A DNA stretch of 64,000 nucleotides from Nakamurella flavida (GCF_030811475.1 NZ_JAUSQV010000001.1:2193501-2257500); one strand, 5' to 3'; positions 42,859 through 52,436 are shown, counted from the first letter of the stretch. Numbers and translations are program-made. Notes: generated by a model not told the origin, from the sequence alone.

Positions 42859-43881
42859 ATGACCACCGTCCAGGCCCGTCCCGCCGCTCTTCCCTCCCCC
42901 GCCACCGTCCTGCGGTGGCACCGCCCGCTGGTCGTGCTGGCCGCCGTGATGGCGGTGTGCGCCGTGGTCTCCGTCGGCGGGCTGCTGTTCGACGACCGCG
43001 AGCTGGTCGGTCAGCCCATCTGGGCCAAGCCGCTCAAGTTCTCGGTGTCGATCGCGGTGTACGCGCTCACCTGGGCGTGGCTCGTCCACCAGCTCACCCG
43101 TTTCCGGCGCACGGCGTGGTGGCTGGGCACGGTCTCCGCGGTGATGCTGGGTGTCGAGCAGGTCGTGATCGTGGCCGCCGTCCTGCGCGGCACCACCAGC
43201 CACTTCAACGTCAGCACCGGCCTGAATACGGCACTGTGGGCCGCCATGGGGGTGGCCATCGGCGTCGTGTGGGTGGCCACCTTCGTGGTCTCGCTGATGC
43301 TCTTCGCGAGCCCGGGGCCGGACCAGGCCCGCAACCTGGCCGTCCGGTTCGGCGCGCTGATCGCGGTGTTCGGCATGGCGGTGGCGTTCCTGATGACCAT
43401 CCCGTCCGCGGCGCAGATCCAGGACTTCGACGGGGTCGCGGGAGCCCACGCGGTCGGTGTGGCCGATGGGGGCACCGGGCTGCCGTTCCTGGGGTGGAGC
43501 ACCACCGGGGGCGATCTGCGCATCCCGCACTTCATCGGGATGCATGCCCTGCAGGCGATCCCGCTGTTCCTGCTCGTCCTGGAGCTGCTCGCCCGCCGCG
43601 TGCCCTTCCTCCGGTCGGTGCCGGTGCGCGCCCGGCTCGTCACGGTGGCCGCGGTCGGCTGGACCGCCGTCACCGCACTGCTCACCTGGCAGGCGCTGCG
43701 CGGCCAGTCGATCGTGCATCCCGACGGGCTCACCGTCGCGGTCGCCGTGGTCCTGCTGGTCGGGCTGGTGGCCGGCGCGTCCTGGTCCCTGCGCGCCCGG
43801 TCCACCGCTGCGCCCGACGAGGGTTCCGACGAGTCCGGCGTCACCCGTCATCGCCCCGGAACGGTTCATCGGGCGGGGTAA
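42859..43881 (+). CDS. Conserved multi-pass membrane protein
   Basis: 340 aa with about eight hydrophobic segments (first about 25-47). Polar landmarks are PIWAKPLKFSVSIAVYALTW, TTSHFNVSTGLNTALW, FLMTIPSAAQI and LRIPHFIGMHALQAIPLFLL, where the His residues in GMHAL could bind a cofactor. The C-terminal 25 residues are polar. No named family is recognised. Likely controlled by the MerR regulator just upstream. Confidence 0.8.
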   Translation: MTTVQARPAALPSPATVLRWHRPLVVLAAVMAVCAVVSVGGLLFDDRELVGQPIWAKPLKFSVSIAVYALTWAWLVHQLTRFRRTAWWLGTVSAVMLGVEQVVIVAAVLRGTTSHFNVSTGLNTALWAAMGVAIGVVWVATFVVSLMLFASPGPDQARNLAVRFGALIAVFGMAVAFLMTIPSAAQIQDFDGVAGAHAVGVADGGTGLPFLGWSTTGGDLRIPHFIGMHALQAIPLFLLVLELLARRVPFLRSVPVRARLVTVAAVGWTAVTALLTWQALRGQSIVHPDGLTVAVAVVLLVGLVAGASWSLRARSTAAPDEGSDESGVTRHRPGTVHRAG

Positions 43882-43936
43882 CGTCATCGGCTGCCCGCGG
43901 CGGACCCTCGCCGCGCGCACCGGCGACAGGGGGATC

Positions 43937-46366
43937 GTGACCGACAGCGTGCAGGCCACCGGATCGTCCCGCCCAGGTCCCGGCCAGGACGACGCGGCCA
44001 CCGGACCCGAGGCGGAGCTGAAGGCCGAGCAGGCCTACGTGCTGCGGCTCTACGAACGCCTGGACGACATCCGCCGGCAGACGATCCAGCTGCGCGACCG
44101 CTATCTGCGGGACAGCGACGGCACACCCGGCGGACGGGTGGAACGCGACATCGCCTACGCCCGGCACGCGTCCTCCCTGGTCGCGCTGAACGCCGCCGAG
44201 GACAAGCTGTGCTTCGGCCGGCTGGACTTCGAAGACGGCGAGGACGCCCACATCGGCCGGATGGGCATCTTCGACGACCGGGGCGATCAGAAGCAGCTGC
44301 TGATGGACTGGCGGGCCCCGTCGGCCCGGCCGTTCTACGTGGCCACCGCCATCGCCCCGCTGGGCGTCCATCGCCGCCGGCACCTGCGCACCCGCCGCCG
44401 CGTGGTCGAGTCGCTGTCCGACGAGTACCTGCAGATCCGTACGGACGGCGAGGCCGGCACCGGACTCGAGGGCGGCGGGGCGCCGCTGATCGGCGAGGCG
44501 GCGTTGCTGGCCGCACTCGAGGCCCCGCGCACCGGGCGGATGGGCGACATCGTCGAGACCATCCAGGCCGAGCAGGACCGCATCATCCGCGCCGACCAGC
44601 GCGGGGTGATGGTGGTCCAGGGCGGCCCGGGTACCGGCAAGACGGCGGTCGCCCTGCACCGCGCGGCCTACCTGCTCTACACCCACCGCGAGCAGCTCAC
44701 CCACCGCGGTGTGCTGGTGGTCGGGCCGAACGCGACGTTCCTCCGCTACATCAGCCAGGTGCTGCCCTCCCTCGGGGAGAACGCCGTCGTGCTGTCCACC
44801 CCGGCCGACCTGTTCCCCGGGCTGCGCGCCACCGTCGTCGACGAGCCGGCCGTGGCCGCGCTCAAGGGGCAGACCCGGATGGCCGGGGTGCTGGCCAACG
44901 CCCTGCTCGACCGCCAGCGGATGCCCGCAGTGGCGCGGAAGATCGACTTCGAGGCCGTCCCCGGCCGGGTGCTGACCATCGACAAGGCCCTGATGAAGCG
45001 AGCCCAGGCCCGCGCCTGGGGCACCCGCGCACCGCACAACCAGGCCCGACGGGTCTTCGTCCGGACGATCCTGGACGGGCTGCTCAAGCAGACCGTCGAG
45101 AAGATCGACTCCCGCGGGGTGCGGGCCGGCGGCGAGGCGGGCGACCGCATCGTCACCCCGGAGGACAGGGACGCCCTGCGCCGCGAGCTGATGACCGACG
45201 AGAACGTGCGGGACGCGCTGGCCGAGCTGTGGCCGCGGCTGACCCCGCAGACCCTGCTGGCCGATCTGCTCGGCAGCGAGCGACGTCTCGCGTTCGCCGC
45301 GCCCGACCACTCCCCGGCCGACCGGGAACTGCTGTCCCGTCCGGCGCCCGGCGCCACCCCCGCCCGGGGGGTCCGCCGGGTGTGGACCACCTCGGACGTG
45401 GCCCTGCTCGACGAGGCCGCCGAGCTCATCGGCCCGGACGACCAGGCCGAGCGCGACCGGCTGGCCCGGGAGCGCACCGAGAACACGGACTACGCGCAGG
45501 AGGTCATGGAGCTCCTGGACACCTCGCCCGACGGCGAGGGCGAGGGCCTGGCCGGCATGGTGGGCATGGTCAGCGCGGAGGACCTGGCCGATCTGCAGGA
45601 GGAACGGGTCACCCTCACCTCGACGGCGGAACGCGCGCTGTCCGATCGGGAGTGGACCTACGGACACATCATCGTCGACGAGGCCCAGGAGCTCTCGCCG
45701 ATGATCTGGCGGCTGCTCATGCGGCGGAACCCGTTGCGCTCCATGACGTTGGTGGGAGATCTGGCCCAGACCAGCGACCCGGCCGGGGCGACGTCCTGGG
45801 GGCGGGTGCTGCGGCCGTACGTGCGGGACGCCTGGCGGCTGGAGCCGTTGACGGTGAACTACCGGACACCGGCCGAGATCATGGCCGTGGCCGACCGGGT
45901 GCTGCACCGCATCGACCCGGGTCTGGCCGGGCCGACGTCGGTGCGCGAGGCCGGGGTGCTGCCCTGGCGGGTCCGGGCCGCCGACGGCGAGCTGGCCGCC
46001 ACCGCGGCGCGGGTCGTCGCGCAGGAGGCGGCGAGCCTGGACGGGCGGCAGCTGGCCGTTCTCGTCGCCCCGGACGACGTGCCCGCGGTCGACGCAGCGG
46101 TCCGCGCCGCGCTGCCCGATCTGACGCAGCCACGCGGGGACGATCTGCCGCCGGTGGTGCAGGTGATGACGGTCCGCGACGCCAAGGGTCTGGAGTTCGA
46201 CGTGGTCGTCGTGGTCGAGCCGGCCGCGGTGGTCGCCTCGTCCCGGCGCGGCTGGAACGACCTGTACGTCGCGCTCACCCGCTCGACCCAACGGCTCGGT
46301 GTCGTGCACACCGGCGACGTGCCGGCCGAGCTCACCGACCTGCAGGACGTCCCCGCCCCGTCCTGA
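43937..46366 (+). CDS. HelD-type RNA-polymerase-associated helicase (UvrD/Rep superfamily)
   Basis: 809 aa. Coiled N-terminal arm (about 20-90, ELKAEQAYVLRLYERLDDIRRQ), then SF1 helicase with Walker A GGPGTGKTAVALHRAAY near residue 230 and Walker B IIVDEAQELSP; motif V/VI-like AKGLEFDVVVVVEP and LYVALTRSTQRLGVVH end the core. The class rescues stalled RNA polymerase; actinobacterial members include HelR, linked to rifamycin tolerance. No rifamycin-associated element was seen upstream. GTG 43937 gives the natural N-terminus. Monocistronic. Confidence 0.92.
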   Translation: MTDSVQATGSSRPGPGQDDAATGPEAELKAEQAYVLRLYERLDDIRRQTIQLRDRYLRDSDGTPGGRVERDIAYARHASSLVALNAAEDKLCFGRLDFEDGEDAHIGRMGIFDDRGDQKQLLMDWRAPSARPFYVATAIAPLGVHRRRHLRTRRRVVESLSDEYLQIRTDGEAGTGLEGGGAPLIGEAALLAALEAPRTGRMGDIVETIQAEQDRIIRADQRGVMVVQGGPGTGKTAVALHRAAYLLYTHREQLTHRGVLVVGPNATFLRYISQVLPSLGENAVVLSTPADLFPGLRATVVDEPAVAALKGQTRMAGVLANALLDRQRMPAVARKIDFEAVPGRVLTIDKALMKRAQARAWGTRAPHNQARRVFVRTILDGLLKQTVEKIDSRGVRAGGEAGDRIVTPEDRDALRRELMTDENVRDALAELWPRLTPQTLLADLLGSERRLAFAAPDHSPADRELLSRPAPGATPARGVRRVWTTSDVALLDEAAELIGPDDQAERDRLARERTENTDYAQEVMELLDTSPDGEGEGLAGMVGMVSAEDLADLQEERVTLTSTAERALSDREWTYGHIIVDEAQELSPMIWRLLMRRNPLRSMTLVGDLAQTSDPAGATSWGRVLRPYVRDAWRLEPLTVNYRTPAEIMAVADRVLHRIDPGLAGPTSVREAGVLPWRVRAADGELAATAARVVAQEAASLDGRQLAVLVAPDDVPAVDAAVRAALPDLTQPRGDDLPPVVQVMTVRDAKGLEFDVVVVVEPAAVVASSRRGWNDLYVALTRSTQRLGVVHTGDVPAELTDLQDVPAPS

Positions 46367-46539
46367 CCGGCGCCGACAGCGGCCTCCCGGCAGCGGGTCT
46401 CGTTCCCGGAACGGCCCACGGTCAAACAGTCCTGCCCCCGTCCACCGGATCGTCCGTGACGGGGGCGGAACGGTCTCGGGGCGAGGTCGGCGTCGGTCCC
46501 CGGGCGTACGGTGGGGTACTTCCTGAGAGGAACTTGACG

Positions 46540-48921
46540 ATGAGTGCACGCCACCCGCGGCCCGCGGACGATTTTTCCGAGGCCGACCTGAAGGTCGAGT
46601 CCCCGAAGGACCACGCCGCCGGCCCGACGGCCGTGGCCGTGTCGATGAAGCGCTCCCTGGAGCGGATGGGCCCGATCAACACCGCCAAGACGCTGCTCAA
46701 GCTCAACCAGCTCGAGGGATTCGACTGCATGAGCTGCGCCTGGCCGGATCCCGATCCGGGCCACCGGCACGTGGCCGAGTTCTGCGAGAACGGCGCCAAG
46801 GCGGTCGCCGAGGAGGCCACCACCCGGCGCGCCACCCCGGAGTTCTTCGCGCAGTACAGCATCGCCGAGCTGGACCGGCAGTCCGAGTACTGGCTGGGCC
46901 AGCAGGGCCGGATCACCCACCCGATGATCAAGCGTCCCGGTGCCACGCACTACGAAGAGGTGCAGTGGGACGAGGCGTTCGCCCTGATCGGGGCCGAGCT
47001 CAAGAGCCTGAACACCCCCGACGAGGCCATCTTCTACACCTCGGGCCGGGCCTCCAACGAGGTCGCCTTCGCCTACCAGCTGTTCGTCCGCGCCTTCGGC
47101 ACGAACAACCTGCCCGACTGCTCGAACATGTGCCACGAGTCGACGAGCATCGCCCTGCAGGAGTCGATCGGCATCGGCAAGGCCAGCGTCAGCATCGACG
47201 ACGTGCACAACGCCAAGCTGCTGGTCATCGCGGGGCAGAACCCGGGGACCAACCACCCGCGCATGCTCTCCGCCCTGGAGATCGCGAAGCAGAACGGCGC
47301 GAAGATCATCTCGATCAACCCGCTGCGCGAGGCCGGACTGGTCCGCTTCAAGAACCCGCAGAACCCCAGTGGCGTCGTGGGGCGTGGCACCGAGATCTCC
47401 GATCTGCACCTACCCATCAAGATCAACGGCGACCTGGCCCTGTTCCAGGCCATCGGCGCACTGCTGGTGCAGTGGGACGCGCTGGATCACGAGTTCATCG
47501 CCGAGCACACCACCGGGTTCGAGCAGTGGCGCTCGCACGTCGAGGCGCTGGACTGGGACGCGGTCGTCGAGACCACCGGGCTCAGCCGCGCGCAGATCAC
47601 CGAGGCCGCGCAACTGATCCGCGAGTCCGACGCGACGATCTACTGCTGGGCGATGGGGCTGACCCAGCACCGCAACGCGGTGGCCACCATCAAGGAGGTC
47701 GTCAACCTCGCCTTCGCCCAGGGCAACATCGGCAAGCCCGGCGCGGGCCTGTTCCCGGTCCGTGGGCACTCCAACGTCCAGGGCGACCGGACGATGGGCA
47801 TCTGGGAGCGGCCGCCGGCGCACTTCCTGGACTCCCTGCAGAAGGAGTTCGGGTTCGACCCGCCGCGGGAGAACGGGCTGGACACCGTCGACTCGATCCG
47901 GGCCATGCGGGACGGCAAGGCGCACTTCTTCCTGGGGCTGGGCGGCAACTTCGTCCAGGCCGTCTCCGACACGGACGTCGCGGCCCAGGCGCTGCGCAAC
48001 ACCCGCATGACGGTGCACATCTCCACCAAGATCAACCGCTCGCACCTGGTCACCGGGGACACCGCGCTGATCCTGCCGACCAAGGGCCGCACCGAGAAGG
48101 ACATCCAGGCCAGCGGCCCGCAGTGGATCTCGGTGGAGGACTCGACCTGCTCGGTGCACTCCTCCCGGGGGCCGCTCAAGCCCGCCAGCCCGTATCTGAA
48201 GTCCGAGGTGGAGATCATCACCCGGATCGCCGAGGCCGCCATCGGCGACCGGTACGGGCTGAACTGGCAGGGCATGCGCGACGACTACTCGGTCATCCGC
48301 ACCCACATCTCGAAGGTCGTGCCGGGCTGTGCGGCCTACGAGGTGAACGTGGGTCGGCCCGGTGGGTTCGTCCTGCCGCACCCCCCGCGGGACAGCCGGA
48401 CCTTCCCGACGAAGTCGGGGCTCGGCGAGTTCGTCGCCTCCCCGATCGAGGTCCTGCAGGTGCCGGAGGGGCACGTCGTGCTGCAGACGTTGCGCAGCCA
48501 CGACCAGTTCAACACCACCATCTACGGCCTGTCCGACCGGTACCGCGGGATAGAGGGCGGTCGGAAGGTCGTCTTCCTGCACCCGGACGACATCGCCGCC
48601 CTCGGGCTGACCGACGGCCAGTTCGTGGACCTGCACACCCGCTGGGTCGAGGACGACATCGAGCGCAGCGTCTCCGGCTTCCGGGTCGTCTCCTACGACA
48701 CCCCGCGGGGTTCGGCGGCGGCGTACTACCCGGAGACCAACCCGCTCATCCCGCTGGACTCGACCGCACTGGAGAGCAACACCCCTACGTCCAAGTCGGT
48801 GATCGTCTCCATCGTGCCCACCCTGACCGGCAATGCGAAGGCCGCCGGCCAGGACGGACAGGACGCAGTGGGCTCGGACAACGGCCACAAAGCCACGCCG
48901 CAGCCGCTGCACCTGTCCTGA
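46540..48921 (+). CDS. FdhF/YdeP-family molybdopterin oxidoreductase
   Basis: 793 aa enzyme of the formate-dehydrogenase-like superfamily. N-terminal cluster region has C63, C66 and C82 (FDCMSCAWPDPDPGHRHVAEFCENGA), and Cys198 in NMCHES stands where formate dehydrogenase has the metal-ligand Sec/Cys. The MGD-binding body extends to the C-terminal domain GLSDRYRGIEGGRKVVFLHPDDIAALG. No electron-transfer or chaperone (FdhD) gene adjoins. YdeP members are associated with acid resistance or unknown redox reactions, so the substrate is open. AGAGGAAC lies upstream of ATG 46540. Confidence 0.92.
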   Translation: MSARHPRPADDFSEADLKVESPKDHAAGPTAVAVSMKRSLERMGPINTAKTLLKLNQLEGFDCMSCAWPDPDPGHRHVAEFCENGAKAVAEEATTRRATPEFFAQYSIAELDRQSEYWLGQQGRITHPMIKRPGATHYEEVQWDEAFALIGAELKSLNTPDEAIFYTSGRASNEVAFAYQLFVRAFGTNNLPDCSNMCHESTSIALQESIGIGKASVSIDDVHNAKLLVIAGQNPGTNHPRMLSALEIAKQNGAKIISINPLREAGLVRFKNPQNPSGVVGRGTEISDLHLPIKINGDLALFQAIGALLVQWDALDHEFIAEHTTGFEQWRSHVEALDWDAVVETTGLSRAQITEAAQLIRESDATIYCWAMGLTQHRNAVATIKEVVNLAFAQGNIGKPGAGLFPVRGHSNVQGDRTMGIWERPPAHFLDSLQKEFGFDPPRENGLDTVDSIRAMRDGKAHFFLGLGGNFVQAVSDTDVAAQALRNTRMTVHISTKINRSHLVTGDTALILPTKGRTEKDIQASGPQWISVEDSTCSVHSSRGPLKPASPYLKSEVEIITRIAEAAIGDRYGLNWQGMRDDYSVIRTHISKVVPGCAAYEVNVGRPGGFVLPHPPRDSRTFPTKSGLGEFVASPIEVLQVPEGHVVLQTLRSHDQFNTTIYGLSDRYRGIEGGRKVVFLHPDDIAALGLTDGQFVDLHTRWVEDDIERSVSGFRVVSYDTPRGSAAAYYPETNPLIPLDSTALESNTPTSKSVIVSIVPTLTGNAKAAGQDGQDAVGSDNGHKATPQPLHLS

Positions 48922-48988
48922 CCCCGACCCGTCGTTGAACGCAGCGTGATGGCCTGCCCTGGTGCAGTGATCGTGAGAGGGTGGCGCG

Positions 48989-49555
48989 ATGACCATGCCA
49001 GGGCAGGCCTACGTGCTGATCGACGGCGAGAACATCGACGCCACCCTGGGGCAGAGCATCTTCCGGCGGCGACCGGCGCCGGGTGAGCGCCCGCGCTGGG
49101 AGCGGGTGCTGGAGTACGTCCGGACCGAGTGGCAGGACCAGGTCACCGGCCTGTTCTTCCTGAACGCCGCACTGACCCCGCTGCCCAGCCCGTTCGTCCA
49201 GGCCCTGATGACGATGCAGTACCGGCCGGTCATCCTGTCCGGGCCGCCGGACGTCAAGGTCGTCGACGTGGCCATCCAGCGCACCCTGGCCTCGCTGGCC
49301 GACCGCGAGGCCGACGTCGCCCTGCTCTCCCACGACGGCGACTTCCTCGAGGAGATCCGCCCGCTGCTGGACGGCACCCGCCGCGTCGCCCTCGTCGGCT
49401 TCCGCGAGTTGGTCAACTCCGCCTATGCCGAGCTGACGGAACAGGGCCTGCAGATCATCGACCTGGAGGACCAGGTCAAGGCGTTCAACGTGCCGCTCCC
49501 CCGCGTCCGGATCATCCCCATCGAGGACTTCGACCCGGCTGCGTTCCTCGCCTGA
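48989..49555 (+). CDS. NYN-domain PIN-like ribonuclease
   Basis: 188 aa. VLIDGENIDATL, VKVVDVAIQRTLASLA and ADVALLSHDGDFLEEI provide the Asp-rich metal site of NYN/PIN nucleases. The C-terminal part (EDQVKAFNVPLPRVRIIPIEDFDP) is a conserved tail. ATG 48989 is the natural start. Such proteins act on RNA; substrate unknown. Seems a single-gene unit. Confidence 0.88.
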   Translation: MTMPGQAYVLIDGENIDATLGQSIFRRRPAPGERPRWERVLEYVRTEWQDQVTGLFFLNAALTPLPSPFVQALMTMQYRPVILSGPPDVKVVDVAIQRTLASLADREADVALLSHDGDFLEEIRPLLDGTRRVALVGFRELVNSAYAELTEQGLQIIDLEDQVKAFNVPLPRVRIIPIEDFDPAAFLA

Positions 49556-49613
49556 GGCGTGTGCGTTCGGCGTCATCGTGGTTGAACCCGGAGCGAGCGG
49601 GTATCGAGAGCAG

Positions 49614-49871
49614 ATGACCCGACCCGAAGACCTCACCGCCGACCAGCAGGCCATCGTCGACCAGTCCGACGACGTCCGCGATCCGGCCGACGACTCCGAC
49701 GAGATGAACGATCCCACGCTGATGACCGACACCTACCCCGAGGCCCTGGACCGCAAGCTCGAAGCGGCCGAGGGCGCGATCGAGGCCCACCGGTCGGAGA
49801 CCGACACCCGCACCATCTGGGGCAACGGTCGCACCGGCCCGGAGGAGGCGGAAGGCCTCACCGGCCCCTGA
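49614..49871 (+). CDS. Small acidic conserved protein
   Basis: 85 aa, very acidic and charged (TADQQAIVDQSDDVRDPADDSDEMNDPTLMTDTY), predicted mostly disordered with one helix (EALDRKLEAAEGAIEAHRSE). ATG 49614 starts the MTRPEDLTADQQ region; GTG 49578 would add 12 residues. No known family. Confidence 0.65.
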   Translation: MTRPEDLTADQQAIVDQSDDVRDPADDSDEMNDPTLMTDTYPEALDRKLEAAEGAIEAHRSETDTRTIWGNGRTGPEEAEGLTGP

Positions 49872-49994
49872 CCCGGACCCGGACGCCCGGCGGGGTCGTA
49901 CAGATCACCCCGCCGGGACCGGATCACCGGAATGACCGCGGGCCGCTCCCGTTGCAGTCCATGGGTACCGGGTACCCCGCGGAAGGAACTGCAG

Positions 49995-50531
49995 ATGTGG
50001 ACGTCATGGCCGGGCACGCGGCGCCATGTGGTGACGGCGCCCGGGACCGCACCGGCCGTCGGCGATTCCGTCCTGGCGACCTTCCTGCGGTTCGTGGCCG
50101 TCGGCGCGACCGGGAGCGCGGCCTACGGGCTGCTGTTCCTGGCCATCAGCGCGACCACCACCGTCCCGCACCTCGCCGTGAACCTGCTGGCCACCGTCGG
50201 CTCCACGCTGCTGAGCAGTGAGCTGCACCGCCGTTTCACCTTCCGGGCGCACGGCCCGGGCTCGGTGAGCCACGGGCAGACCGCCGGTATCGGGATGGCC
50301 GCCGTCGGGCTCGTCGTCAGCAGCCTGGTCCTGGCGGGATGGAACATCGTGAACCCCGGAGCGGAGGACCTGACCACCCTGTTCGTCGTCTACGGCTGCA
50401 CCGGCCTCATGGGCCTGGTCAACTTCGTCACCCAGCGTACCGTGCTGGCCCGGACCGTCTCCCCCCGCGCCACGCTCGGCACCGAGATGCCGGAATGGCT
50501 GGGCGGCGCCGACTCCCGACCGGCCGTCTGA
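49995..50531 (+). CDS. GtrA-like membrane protein
   Basis: 178 aa with four hydrophobic helices (about 28-50, 58-77, 92-113, 122-142). FLRFVAVGATGSAAYGLLFLAIS and LLATVGSTLLSSELHRRFTFRA match GtrA, which moves polyprenyl-linked sugars across the membrane. ATG 49995 has AAGGAAC upstream. No glycosyltransferase lies nearby. Confidence 0.85.
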   Translation: MWTSWPGTRRHVVTAPGTAPAVGDSVLATFLRFVAVGATGSAAYGLLFLAISATTTVPHLAVNLLATVGSTLLSSELHRRFTFRAHGPGSVSHGQTAGIGMAAVGLVVSSLVLAGWNIVNPGAEDLTTLFVVYGCTGLMGLVNFVTQRTVLARTVSPRATLGTEMPEWLGGADSRPAV

Positions 50532-50573
50532 CCCCGATCCGGCCGCGGCGCGGCGGACGCGACGACCGGATCG

Positions 50574-51062
50574 TCAGGAGCGGGAGCCGGTCCCGCCGTA
50601 GTGATCGGCGTCGTGGGCGTGGAACCGGTCGTACTCCTGCTGCTGTTCGGTGTGACTGACGAAGGACACCAGGGTGTCGGCCCGGCGTGTCCAGCGGTGG
50701 ACGATGCCGAACTCCGCCCGCAGTCCGTCCCGCCGGCGTGGACGAGCGATCACGGCCACCGTGATGACCTCCGGTCCGACCCGCACGGTCTGCACCTCCG
50801 GCCACCACGAGTCGTCGGTGAGGGCGGCCTGCCGTTCGAGGAACGCGGTGAACCCCTCGGCCCCCACATAGGTCTGCTGCAGAGCGGAATCGCTCGTCCC
50901 GGCCGGGGTGAAGGTGAACGACGCGTCCAGGACGGGTCTCAGCGCGTCGACCGCGTCGGGCCCGGGGTGGTCGTACATCGCGCGCAACGCGGCCAGGCAG
51001 CGCTGGACGTCCGGATCACCCGCCAGTTCGGCGGGCTCGAAGATCGTCGATCCCGCGCTCAT
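50574..51062 (-). CDS. NTF2-like (SnoaL-type) protein
   Basis: 162 aa, alpha+beta barrel type: LAALRAMYDHPGPDAVDALRPVLDASFTFTPAG, GFTAFLERQAALTDDSWWPE, and FGIVHRWTRRADTLVSFVSHTEQ. Such folds are isomerases, dehydratases or binding domains. The ATG overlaps the stop of the PrnB-like gene by one base (TGATG), so they form one unit and probably act on the same small molecule. Confidence 0.8.
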   Translation of the reverse strand: MSAGSTIFEPAELAGDPDVQRCLAALRAMYDHPGPDAVDALRPVLDASFTFTPAGTSDSALQQTYVGAEGFTAFLERQAALTDDSWWPEVQTVRVGPEVITVAVIARPRRRDGLRAEFGIVHRWTRRADTLVSFVSHTEQQQEYDRFHAHDADHYGGTGSRS

Positions 51063-52246
51063 CAGGCCCCGGCCCGTTGCTCGGCGGCGTGCAGGCCGGT
51101 GGCTGCCGCCCGCTCGTCGTCGACCACCCGTTTGAGATCCTCCGGGACGAATCCACCGCTGCCGTGGCGGAAGGCGCTGTCCTGATCGGAGTACGCCCGC
51201 CGGGCCGTCGTGACGTGCTGGCCCCGGAAACGCAGGAGAGCGTGCACCGCGCTGTCGGTCAGTTCCAGTGCGGTCGCGAGCTCGGGCGTGTGATCACCCC
51301 GCTCGCCCGCCTCGAGCCAGGTCGACAGGGCGGGTCGCGCGGCCATCCGTTCCCGCGCACGCCGCCATTCCGGACGTCCGTAGCGCAAGGCCTCGGCATG
51401 CATCGCGGCCAGTGCCTCCCCGCCGCCCCACAACGCCTCGTCCACGAGGTAGAGCGGGATGAAGGCGGCTGCCGGGCCGCTCCAGGGGTTTCCCGCGACG
51501 GTGATCGGCTCGAAGAACGGACGCAGCTTCTCGATGAAGAAGTGCGGGTCCACGATCTGCCGGACCCGGGCGAACTCGCCGGCGAAGGCGACGACGGCAT
51601 CGCGCATCACCGCCAGAGCCGCCAGCCCGGCGGGACTCGTCGGACCACACCGCCACGAGACGTCCAGGGCGGTTCCGGCCAGCGGCAGCAGCCGACAGCT
51701 GGTCCGCACGCTCTGGATCAGCGCCCCTTCCTGCGGGCCCCGGTCGAGGAAGCGTCGCTCCCTGTCCCCCACCGGGTTCCAGAACCCGTAGTGCACGACG
51801 GTGTCCCTGGGCACCATGTCCGTGCGCAGGGCCCACGCCGTCAGCAGTGGTTCCCACTCCGGCGCGGCGACCGACGGGTCGACACCCGCACGCCCCAGGC
51901 TGGCCAGGAGCATCCCGGCGTCGCGCAGCGCGGCCACCGCGTCCTCGGCCGCCCATCCCGGATCCCCCCGGCGCGCGGCGGTGCGGACCCACCCGAGCAA
52001 CGTCCGGGCGTCACCGGCGGCGTTGACCGCCGGGAGCTCCCCGAATTCCCGGTCCAGGCCGAGCGGATCGGCCGCCCGAACGGCGTCGTGGTCCAGGATC
52101 GCCGGGTGGGCGTCCGGAAGGCCGGCCCCGCCGCCGGCCAACAGCTCGTCGGCCCGGGCATCGGCACCCGGGGCCGAGAAGGCCTGGTCCAGGGCAGCGC
52201 GCAGCTCCCGGATCACGGTCACCGGCGGTTCGACGGCAGGATGCAC
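51062..52246 (-). CDS. PrnB-like (DUF1864) heme-enzyme-family protein
   Basis: 394 aa. HFFIEKLRPFFEPITVAGNPWSGPAAAFIPLYLVDEALWG is the signature of the monodechloroaminopyrrolnitrin synthase PrnB group, distant relatives of indoleamine/tryptophan 2,3-dioxygenases. C-terminal part has SAVHALLRFRGQHVTTARRAYSDQD with a possible heme-ligand His. GTG 52246 is chosen to include PPVTVIRELRAALDQAF; a later GTG at 52222 is possible. No other pyrrolnitrin gene is present, so the substrate is not tryptophan by default. Confidence 0.8.
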   Translation of the reverse strand: MHPAVEPPVTVIRELRAALDQAFSAPGADARADELLAGGGAGLPDAHPAILDHDAVRAADPLGLDREFGELPAVNAAGDARTLLGWVRTAARRGDPGWAAEDAVAALRDAGMLLASLGRAGVDPSVAAPEWEPLLTAWALRTDMVPRDTVVHYGFWNPVGDRERRFLDRGPQEGALIQSVRTSCRLLPLAGTALDVSWRCGPTSPAGLAALAVMRDAVVAFAGEFARVRQIVDPHFFIEKLRPFFEPITVAGNPWSGPAAAFIPLYLVDEALWGGGEALAAMHAEALRYGRPEWRRARERMAARPALSTWLEAGERGDHTPELATALELTDSAVHALLRFRGQHVTTARRAYSDQDSAFRHGSGGFVPEDLKRVVDDERAAATGLHAAEQRAGA

Positions 52247-52385
52247 AGCGATCAGCCTGACAGCCTGCGCTTGAACCCGGCGTGAGCCCCCGACCGGCGC
52301 GGGGTGCGGGCCGGCCCGGGATCCCCCGACGCGGACCGGGCCGGCGATCCTGTCCCGTCCCCGACGGCACCCCCTGCGGACAGCA

Positions 52386-52419
52386 CGACACCCCGGGCGG
52401 GGACCCACCCGGGGTGTCG
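52386..52419 (-). terminator. Hairpin terminator of the tct operon
   Basis: Perfect 12-bp inverted repeat (52386-52397 and 52408-52419) with a 10-base loop, 17 bases past the tctA stop. Confidence 0.7.
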
Positions 52420-52436
52420 AGAGGCACTGCGCGGGA

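Noticed and set aside
43882-43936. Rifamycin-associated element before the HelD-type gene
   Set aside because: No matching palindrome was found in the short upstream region.
44209-46540. Upstream part of the long frame joining the helicase region to the molybdopterin oxidoreductase
   Set aside because: The oxidoreductase starts at ATG 46540 with a ribosome site; the earlier part is a shadow of the helicase.
43841-46549. 902-codon open frame opposite the HelD gene
   Set aside because: The plus-strand frame has clear helicase motifs; the minus-strand product has none.
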